From SIG603 sp964370775 (lineage in GTDB: Bacteria; Bacillota; Clostridia; Oscillospirales; Acutalibacteraceae): a DNA stretch of 37,512 bases. Position numbers and translations under genes: made by a program. The notes under the pieces are model-generated. The model was not told where the DNA came from. It was given only the letters and a program-made list of their open reading frames with translations, and made no database searches. Shown one piece after another: positions 31,298 through 37,512 of the stretch (its first letter is position 1; each line of letters starts with the position of its first letter). The stretch spans positions 1 to 37,512 of the forward strand of contig CAYJKT010000029.1 in NCBI GenBank assembly GCA_964370775.1, in the 5' to 3' direction.

Positions 31298-32539
31298 ATG
31301 GATAAAAATTTGCAAATTTTGTTAGATATAGTAACCATATTAGTTGCTATATCGTATCAATATAATATTTATAGATATGCGTCTAGTATATTAAAAAATT
31401 CACATAAAAATAAAGTGGTGTATTTAGCGTTTACAGCAATAAATTCATCGTTATTTGTCTTGTTATATATACTGTCAGTTCCATATTTCACATGGTTTAT
31501 TTTCATGTTTTTCTTCTTTATAGTTGAATTTAAGTTTTTAGCAAACACGGACATAGTGCAAATCGTCAATGGTGCATGTATATTTACAATGCATATTGGA
31601 GGAATTTTCATTCCTTTTAGCATAATCCTTAGCGTGGTTAACGATGTTAGTGTGGAGAGTATATATACTAACAGAGATGAATATTTTTACATATTGTTCA
31701 ATATTTCTTGCTTAGTAATGCTTACAATGCAAACTATTGTTGGAAAACATATAGATTCTAAATCAATTCAAAGAGTCACAGTTAAAAATAAGTTTTCTAC
31801 TATGTTAATGCTAGGAACTTCGTCAATAGTAATATATAAATCTGTACATTTTATGTTGATAAGTCTTAGTGAACAAAGATATAACGAACAAATTATATTA
31901 ACTGTAGCTACTTCATTAGCAGCTTTGCTGGTATTTTATTTCATATTTTTATACTCAATTAGACTTGTTAATGCTAATTTATATAAAAGATACTCTGATA
32001 AAGTGCTTAAGGAACAAGATGAGATTAGCAAATTAAAAGACGATTTATCAAGAAAAATTGCAAGAGACGATTTAACTGGAGTGTATAATAGAAAGTATGT
32101 ATTATCTGTATTAGATGAAATATGCAAAATACAAGATCGTAAGTTTAGTGTTATGTTCTCTGATGTTAATGCGTTAAAATATGTTAACGATAATTATGGA
32201 CATGATGCAGGAGATAGATTAATTACAAAGGTTGCAAATGCTATAACTAAATCAATAAGAGAAGAAGACATAGTAGCTCGTATTGGTGGAGATGAATTCT
32301 TGATAATCGTAAATGAAATCACAAAAAATGATTGTGATGATGTTGTTAATAGAATTTATGCAGCAGTAGCAAAGGAAAATGAAACAGAAGTATTCACGAT
32401 ATCTACAAGTATAGGTTATGTGATAGTAGATGAGGAGCTAAAACAAAAAGGTAGCAGTAGTATTATATCTTTAGCAGATGAAAAAATGAGAGAGAACAAG
32501 AAGAAGTACTACGAAAAGCTTAAAGGAGGCACATTATGA
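31298..32539 (+). CDS. Membrane diguanylate cyclase (GGDEF) with intact I-site
   Basis: A 413-residue protein with an N-terminal domain of about seven membrane helices (residues about 5-225), a short coiled-coil (SDKVLKEQDEISKLKDDLSRKIA) and a GGDEF domain (about 245-410). Seen: DDLTGVYNRKYV, FSDVNALKYVNDNYGHDAGDRLI and the active-site GGDEF at residues 330-334. An RxxD inhibitory site, R321-E-E-D324, lies exactly five residues before, so product inhibition is expected. It should make c-di-GMP from two GTP at the inner membrane face. The membrane domain is not one I can name. The stop overlaps the next start (ATGA). Confidence 0.92.
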   Translation: MDKNLQILLDIVTILVAISYQYNIYRYASSILKNSHKNKVVYLAFTAINSSLFVLLYILSVPYFTWFIFMFFFFIVEFKFLANTDIVQIVNGACIFTMHIGGIFIPFSIILSVVNDVSVESIYTNRDEYFYILFNISCLVMLTMQTIVGKHIDSKSIQRVTVKNKFSTMLMLGTSSIVIYKSVHFMLISLSEQRYNEQIILTVATSLAALLVFYFIFLYSIRLVNANLYKRYSDKVLKEQDEISKLKDDLSRKIARDDLTGVYNRKYVLSVLDEICKIQDRKFSVMFSDVNALKYVNDNYGHDAGDRLITKVANAITKSIREEDIVARIGGDEFLIIVNEITKNDCDDVVNRIYAAVAKENETEVFTISTSIGYVIVDEELKQKGSSSIISLADEKMRENKKKYYEKLKGGTL

Positions 32540-33762
32540 TACTGCATACAATTTTAATGTTGCTTGCCTTCATAGGTTATCATTCGATTTTCTTTTCATA
32601 TACTGCATACATTTTTAATAACAACAAAAACCCAATAATAAGAGGGTTGTTTTCAGGTACAATAAATTTTATAATATGGTACCTATTTACATATTTCATT
32701 AATGTACAATACGAACCACTTATGATTGTATTTTATGTATTGATACTATCAGTAGAGACAAAATTATTGTTTAGATCAAACCTTGTGCATACAATTTTTA
32801 TAGCAATCACATTTTCTCTTAATCTTTTTGCAAAAAGGTTAGCGATTATGGCTACTATAGCTTTAATGCATGGTGGTACGATTACGAGCGTTGTAAATAC
32901 TGTTGAAAACAGAATGTTAGTTGCTATCATCGCATTTGCGTTGTCTATGGGTACTATAAATTTAGCAAGAAATTCTATTCCAAGAATTTATCTCGACACC
33001 ATTTTAGCAGATAATAAAAACATTACATTTATTACATCTGTTTTTACAATACTAGTGATTTCACTTGTTGCATTTACATGCACGATTGATGTAAATATAG
33101 GTGGAGAAGTACTGCTTTATCATTACATTGTTACAGGAGGAGTAGTTATTGCTACGTTTGCTGTTTTTATTGTGTATGCATACTTTTTGGCAGATTTAAG
33201 GATTGCTACAGAAACATATAAACAAGTGAGTAAAGAAAACGAAACCGAGAAAAATGTTGTGAAAGAGCTTGAAAAAACAGCAAGAACAGATGACTTAACA
33301 GGCCTTAATACAAGAGAATATGGCGATGATATAATAGAAATGTATATGAGAGACAACATAAACTTTTTTGTAGCTTTCATAGATATAGACGGACTGAAAA
33401 TTGTAAATGATGAGTACGGACATGACGAAGGCGATTATTATATAGTATCTGTGTCGAATATTGTTAAATCAGAATTTACTAATTGTGCGATATGTAGATA
33501 CGGTGGCGATGAGTTTGTAGTTATTGGTAAAACAGCCTCTGAAGAAGAAACTATACATAAATTAGTTAGATGCTATGCAAATGTGAATAACGTTGCTAGA
33601 AGAAACAATAAAACATACACTACTTCAATAAGCTATGGCGTGGCTCATAAATATCAAGGCGAAAAAATTACAGGAAAAGAACTGTTGGCGATAGCTGATA
33701 ACAGAATGTATGAACTAAAAAAGAAAAATAACAGGCATAGAAAAACAGTAAGAAAACATTGA
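32536..33762 (+). CDS. Membrane diguanylate cyclase (GGDEF) lacking the I-site
   Basis: A 408-residue protein with the same layout as its neighbour: about seven membrane helices (to residue 225), a helical linker (YKQVSKENETEKNVVKELEKTA) and a GGDEF domain. DDLTGLNTREYG, FIDIDGLKIVNDEYGHDEGDYYI and GGDEF at residues 323-327 are intact, so it should be active. The position of the inhibitory RxxD is FTNC-like, so no I-site is seen and feedback inhibition is probably absent. Its ATG overlaps the previous stop by four bases; AAAGGAGG (32521-32528) lies just upstream. The two cyclases appear to be diverged duplicates. Confidence 0.9.
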   Translation: MILHTILMLLAFIGYHSIFFSYTAYIFNNNKNPIIRGLFSGTINFIIWYLFTYFINVQYEPLMIVFYVLILSVETKLLFRSNLVHTIFIAITFSLNLFAKRLAIMATIALMHGGTITSVVNTVENRMLVAIIAFALSMGTINLARNSIPRIYLDTILADNKNITFITSVFTILVISLVAFTCTIDVNIGGEVLLYHYIVTGGVVIATFAVFIVYAYFLADLRIATETYKQVSKENETEKNVVKELEKTARTDDLTGLNTREYGDDIIEMYMRDNINFFVAFIDIDGLKIVNDEYGHDEGDYYIVSVSNIVKSEFTNCAICRYGGDEFVVIGKTASEEETIHKLVRCYANVNNVARRNNKTYTTSISYGVAHKYQGEKITGKELLAIADNRMYELKKKNNRHRKTVRKH

Positions 33763-33802
33763 TAAGAAAAATTCACAAAACTATTAAAAGAGGTGATTAA
33801 CA

Positions 33803-36703
33803 ATGGAAAAAATATTAAAGAGATTTAGTGTTTTAATCATTACATTTACACTTTTATTTTGTATTGTGAATTTTGCTGTAATTGCAGATGAAACACAAAA
33901 TACAAAAGAGAATGTAATAACCGTTGGGTATAATTTAGGTAGTGGAATCTTTGAAAATGAACAATCATCTAGTGGTGATGGTTATGGATATGATATTTTA
34001 ACGAAAATAGAAAATACCAGTGATATAAGTTTTGAGTTTGTTGAAGTAGAGGGTGACTTAATTGATGCACTGAGAAATAATGAGATTGACAGCATAGGGT
34101 TGCACTATAGAACCCCTGAACTTTCAGAAGAATTTGTATATTCCAGTATTCCATTTGGTGAAGACACAATGGTGCTTGCAACAAATGATGACTCAGAGAT
34201 ATATTACGGAGATACAGAGGCTATTGACGGAAAAACAGTAGCTACATTTAAGGGTAATCCAGCAAATGATTTTTTAGATAGATATTTGTTAGAAAATAAT
34301 ATTAGCGTAAATTATGTATATAAAAATTCTTATGATTATTTAGAAGAAGAAGCTGATTTTTACTTATCTTTTTTAAGAAACCTAGAGTCAGACAACTATA
34401 TATCTGTTTTAAATCTACAAAAATACTACACTTATTTAGTGTTTAACGAAGAAGATTTAGCAAGGCAAGTAGACACGGTTTTATTAGATATTGTAACTAA
34501 CGAGGGTAATTTTTTCTTAGAATTACAAGAAAAATATATGGTTGACAACTCGCTTTCTCACAGAAGTATTTCAAGAGAAGAAGCAGAGATATTGCAAGAA
34601 AGACCACTAACTGTAGCGTATGTAGATGACCATGTTCCATACACATTTACAGATGACGACGGTAATGCGAACGGTGCTATAGTTGAAATACTCAACTATT
34701 TAGCGAATGAGTATGATTTTGATATAGAATATATACCGTATAGTTTAAGTGAAGGTGAAGAGAGGCCAAACGCTGACCTGTTAATATCTTTGGTAGATAA
34801 TAATGAAGCGACTGGAACTTATGTGAGCACGGAAACATATTATAATATTCAGATAGCGGCATTGCTTAACCAAGAAATTGTTGAGAAAACTGGAACTGAT
34901 TTGATTGGTATTATGAGAGCTGTAGACTCCATAGGAATTCTGGATTACCATGATATTGATATAAATTCATTTAATATGGCTTTTCCTGACGTAAAAATAA
35001 ATGTTTATAGTAAGATTGATGAAATGCTTGATGCTTACGATAACAACGAGGTACAGTTAATTCTTTTTACAAACAACTCTACACAATATGCGAGTGAATA
35101 CTTAAACAGAGACGATTTATACTTTTTTGAGGCAGACTTTAACTTGCCTGTATCGTTAAGGGTATCAGCCGATATAGCAGATGAGTATGTTCCAATTTTC
35201 AACATTTTGCTTGATAATATAGATGAGAGCACTTACTCAGATATTATTTTAACTCACACAGCTGACTATGTGCATGTAAAAGATTTTTCTGATTTTACGC
35301 GCGAATATTGGTATTTGTTTGTTATAGGGTTCGGTATAGCATTGGTGCTGATATTGATGTATTCTTTTAGACAAAGTAATATAAAGAAAAAAACAATAGA
35401 AAACATCTTGAACACAGATGAAGTAACTGGGATAATATCTTTGCATAAGTTTAACAATGTAGTAGCTACAAAATTACGTGAAGCAAAAGCTAAACAGTAT
35501 CAAATTGTATCTTTTGATATAGACTTATTTAGAACAATAAATGCATATTATAGTACAGAATGTGGCACAAATGTAATTAAAATAATAGCAAAATTATTAA
35601 CCGAGAAGTATGGCGATGACATTGTATTAACTAGGAAATATGCAGATAATTTTGTTATCTTAAAACACCATGATGATAATAAACAGTTAAAAGATTTTGT
35701 TAACAACACTATTATACCAGAGATAAAGACAATTATAGGAGATAATTTTAACCTTAGTATGTCATTTGGAATAAATGTTATTGATGACACAAGTCAGAAT
35801 ATCAATATTATGATTGATAATGCGGATGTTGCAAGAAATAAAGGAAAAAATATACATAAAACTACATTTATCGTGTTTGATACCTACATGGAGAGAAACA
35901 ATAAAACTAAACTTCATATCACACATAGAATGGAAGAAGCTTTAAGTAACCATGAATTTAAAATGGTTTACCAACCTAAGGTGGACTTTAAGACATTAAA
36001 AATTATTGGAGCAGAAGCTCTTGTTAGGTGGATACAAAACGACGGAAAAGTAATTTTCCCTAATGATTTTATTACAGAGTTCGAGAAAAACGGTTTTATA
36101 TCCAGATTAGATATGTATGTTTTTGAAGAAGTATGTTCATATATTAATAAAAATATGAATGATGTAGAAATGCCGATTATCTCTGTTAATTTATCTCCTG
36201 TAACAATTCTAGACAGCGAACTAGTCGAAAAATTAACTGCTATCCTAAAGAAATATGATATAGATAGTACCCAAATTGAGCTAGAAGTTACTGAAAGTGC
36301 AATGGTTAATTCAGAAGAAGAGGTAATGCTAAAGGTAAAAGAACTAAAAAATCTAGGATTTATAATGTCTGTTGACGACTTTGGTGCTGGGGTTTCTTCG
36401 CTAAATAGATTAGGAACTTTTGAGGTGGATATTCTAAAAATGGATAAAGCGTTCCTAGATTACAGTAAGCAGAGTTCGAAAAACTTTATTGTGGTAGAAA
36501 ACACCATAAAACTCGCTAAAGACTTAGGTATGAAAGTTGTGGCGGAAGGTGTAGAAAGTCATGCACAAGCAGTGTGGTTACGTGAGATAGTGTGCGACAC
36601 AGCACAAGGATATTATTTCTCTAAACCGTCAAGCGAAGAAGATTTTACAAACCTATTAAAAGAGAAAAAAGTATATACATTAGAAGAAATAAATAACACA
36701 TAG
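33803..36703 (+). CDS. Sensor phosphodiesterase: two SBP_bac_3 domains, degenerate GGDEF, EAL
   Basis: A 966-residue membrane protein. A signal segment (about 8-28) is followed by two periplasmic-binding-protein type domains (about 38-255 and 270-480, the second opening RPLTVAYVDDHVPYTFTDDDG), one membrane helix (about 503-523), a GGDEF-like domain whose signature is YADNF at residues 613-617, hence catalytically dead, and an EAL domain (about 705-955). EAL is intact at E738-A-L, with NLSP, ELEVTES, DDFGAG, LKMDKAFL, VAEGVE and QGYYFSKP, all catalytic residues present. It should hydrolyse c-di-GMP in response to an extracellular ligand, probably an amino acid or similar by family. It follows the cyclases after 41 bases with AGAGGTG as ribosome site. 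Confidence 0.93.
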   Translation: MEKILKRFSVLIITFTLLFCIVNFAVIADETQNTKENVITVGYNLGSGIFENEQSSSGDGYGYDILTKIENTSDISFEFVEVEGDLIDALRNNEIDSIGLHYRTPELSEEFVYSSIPFGEDTMVLATNDDSEIYYGDTEAIDGKTVATFKGNPANDFLDRYLLENNISVNYVYKNSYDYLEEEADFYLSFLRNLESDNYISVLNLQKYYTYLVFNEEDLARQVDTVLLDIVTNEGNFFLELQEKYMVDNSLSHRSISREEAEILQERPLTVAYVDDHVPYTFTDDDGNANGAIVEILNYLANEYDFDIEYIPYSLSEGEERPNADLLISLVDNNEATGTYVSTETYYNIQIAALLNQEIVEKTGTDLIGIMRAVDSIGILDYHDIDINSFNMAFPDVKINVYSKIDEMLDAYDNNEVQLILFTNNSTQYASEYLNRDDLYFFEADFNLPVSLRVSADIADEYVPIFNILLDNIDESTYSDIILTHTADYVHVKDFSDFTREYWYLFVIGFGIALVLILMYSFRQSNIKKKTIENILNTDEVTGIISLHKFNNVVATKLREAKAKQYQIVSFDIDLFRTINAYYSTECGTNVIKIIAKLLTEKYGDDIVLTRKYADNFVILKHHDDNKQLKDFVNNTIIPEIKTIIGDNFNLSMSFGINVIDDTSQNINIMIDNADVARNKGKNIHKTTFIVFDTYMERNNKTKLHITHRMEEALSNHEFKMVYQPKVDFKTLKIIGAEALVRWIQNDGKVIFPNDFITEFEKNGFISRLDMYVFEEVCSYINKNMNDVEMPIISVNLSPVTILDSELVEKLTAILKKYDIDSTQIELEVTESAMVNSEEEVMLKVKELKNLGFIMSVDDFGAGVSSLNRLGTFEVDILKMDKAFLDYSKQSSKNFIVVENTIKLAKDLGMKVVAEGVESHAQAVWLREIVCDTAQGYYFSKPSSEEDFTNLLKEKKVYTLEEINNT

Positions 36704-36709
36704 TCAAAG

Positions 36710-36738
36710 AGGTATTATCTACATGGTAATACCTTTTT
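36710..36738 (+). terminator. Terminator of the cyclic-di-GMP operon
   Basis: AGGTATTA (36710-36717) pairs with TAATACCT (36727-36734), with a 9-base loop and a following run of T residues. It begins 7 bases after the stop. Confidence 0.83.
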
Positions 36739-36791
36739 GCTTTTATGATTGGTGTATAGGGGAGTTGCTTTGTAGCAATTTTCGGTGTACC

Positions 36792-36820
36792 TTGCGTATG
36801 TACTTCTGTTGGCGTATAAT
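36792..36820 (+). promoter_or_regulatory. Promoter of the second NUDIX gene
   Basis: TTGCGT (36792-36797) and a consensus TATAAT (36815-36820) are 17 bp apart, 31 bases before the ATG at 36852. Confidence 0.78.
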
Positions 36821-36851
36821 TGTAATAGTAATAAATAGGAGGATATGGCTT

Positions 36852-37286
36852 ATGAATAAATCTACACATGTTGGGATATATGGTATAGCTGAAAACGAGA
36901 ATTCTATATTATTAATAAAGAAAGCCGAAGGTCCGTATAAAAATTTATTATGCTTACCTGGAGGAGGTATTGAATTTGGAGAAACTCCTGACGAAACTTT
37001 GATACGCGAGATGTATGAAGAAACAGGATTAAAAGTAATATCTTGTAAAATTCAAACAGCTACTTCATTTTGCTTTGAACATAATAGTACTAGAGATGGT
37101 AGTAAAGAAAAATTACATCATATATGTTTTCTGTATAAAGTTCAATGTGATTTTACTAAAGCTATAAAAACTAGCCCAGATGGGCTAGATTCTAATGGAG
37201 CAGTTTGTCTACATAAAGCTAATTGTGATTTAAATTTATTATCACCATTAGCTAAGTTAGCTGTTAACATGTTATGGGGATTTTGA
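36852..37286 (+). CDS. NUDIX hydrolase (second)
   Basis: A 144-residue protein with an intact NUDIX box at residues 38-60: G38, five residues, E44, seven residues, R52-E53, E56-E57 and G59. It opens VGIYGIAENENSILLIKKAEGPYKNLLCLPGGG, as in MutT-like and ADP-ribose pyrophosphatase-like members; the substrate cannot be assigned. ATG at 36852 is fixed by AGGAGGA (36837-36843) with 8-base spacing; the longer reading frame to 36723 would run through the promoter and a terminator. It is not closely similar to the NUDIX protein at 2316. It is a single gene. Confidence 0.88.
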   Translation: MNKSTHVGIYGIAENENSILLIKKAEGPYKNLLCLPGGGIEFGETPDETLIREMYEETGLKVISCKIQTATSFCFEHNSTRDGSKEKLHHICFLYKVQCDFTKAIKTSPDGLDSNGAVCLHKANCDLNLLSPLAKLAVNMLWGF

Positions 37287-37302
37287 TTGCATGATGTAGT
37301 AA

Positions 37303-37512
37303 TTATTCCACCTTTTCAAATTCGATATTGTTTTTAGATATAACAAAAAAAGCTGGGCATTTAAGCTTACTTTCTTTTTGGTGGGAGAGAGTGGACTTAC
37401 GAGCCACGTCGGAAAAACAGTCCACTGGACTGTTTTCTTATTCCACCTTTTCGAATCCGATATTGTTTTTAGATATAACAAAAAAAGCTGGGCATTTAAG
37501 CTTACTTTCTTT
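37303..37512. repeat. Direct repeat, 135-bp period, cut by the window end
   Basis: About 75 bases starting TTATTCCACC at 37303 recur at 37438 with two differences (…CAAATTC versus CGAATCC) and run to the last base. Between them are a palindrome, ACAGTCCA-C-TGGACTGT (37417-37433 region), and GTGGACT, which can pair with AGTCCAC. The 226 bases after the NUDIX gene otherwise hold no gene. The unit may continue beyond the window as a longer array. Confidence 0.85.

Noticed and set aside
36723..36851. N-terminal extension of the second NUDIX protein
   Set aside because: The extension would cover part of the preceding terminator and the promoter, and its residues are unlike a NUDIX N-terminus; the AGGAGGA site fixes the start at 36852.
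37380..37512. Possible tRNA on the minus strand (GGTGG and CCACCA ends)
   Set aside because: The acceptor arms pair only partly, and no proper T-loop, anticodon arm or D-arm could be fitted; the sequence is better treated as part of the 135-bp repeat.

Overview
The window is low-GC chromosomal DNA from a Gram-positive anaerobe, most likely a clostridial member of the Bacillota. Supporting evidence: strong AGGAGG-type ribosome binding sites with frequent TTG/GTG starts, sigma-A promoters with 16-17 bp spacers, lipoproteins with lipobox cysteines, an FMN riboswitch, a glmS ribozyme, a perfect CIRCE operator ahead of hrcA-grpE-dnaK-dnaJ, and a YlmC/YmxH-type sporulation gene. No phage genes, transposase, rRNA, tRNA or CRISPR array was found. 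The species cannot be named from this sequence.

Layout. 1-2765: the 3' end of tuf, an FMN riboswitch with its terminator, the riboflavin uptake subunit ribU, type III pantothenate kinase coaX and a NUDIX hydrolase. 2800-5310: a duplicated cassette with a lipoprotein and two paralogous three-helix membrane proteins, punctuated by three copies of one 36-bp palindrome. 5314-8641 (minus strand): an apparent operon of a substrate-binding lipoprotein fused to a peptidoglycan-binding domain, a MATE exporter and a flavin reductase-like protein. 8866-10450: a SpoU-type RNA methyltransferase, a Dabb-domain protein and a nitroreductase. 10506-15694: an MFS exporter divergent from ung, a P-loop kinase-like protein, a cytoplasmic sulfatase and inorganic pyrophosphatase.

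15824-17971: glmS with its self-cleaving ribozyme leader. 18086-21520: a two-gene ABC transporter whose ATPase carries an N-terminal XRE-type HTH domain. 21590-22986: YlmC/YmxH-family gene, a 20-cysteine protein and a 48-residue membrane protein. 23095-25929 (minus): an XRE regulator, a CNNM/CorC-type membrane protein and endonuclease III. 26040-30952: the HrcA-regulated chaperone operon. 31233-36703: a cyclic-di-GMP operon with two membrane diguanylate cyclases and one sensor phosphodiesterase. 36792-37512: a second NUDIX gene and a 135-bp-period repeat running off the window edge.

The best candidates for undescribed biology are the HTH-ABC ATPase fusion with a palindrome near its own promoter; the binding-protein/peptidoglycan-anchor fusion grouped with MATE and flavin reductase genes instead of an ABC permease; the duplicated membrane-protein cassette; and possible mutually exclusive pairings around the glmS ribozyme that could link cleavage to Shine-Dalgarno masking. 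All functional calls rest on reading motifs by eye; no database search or folding program was run.
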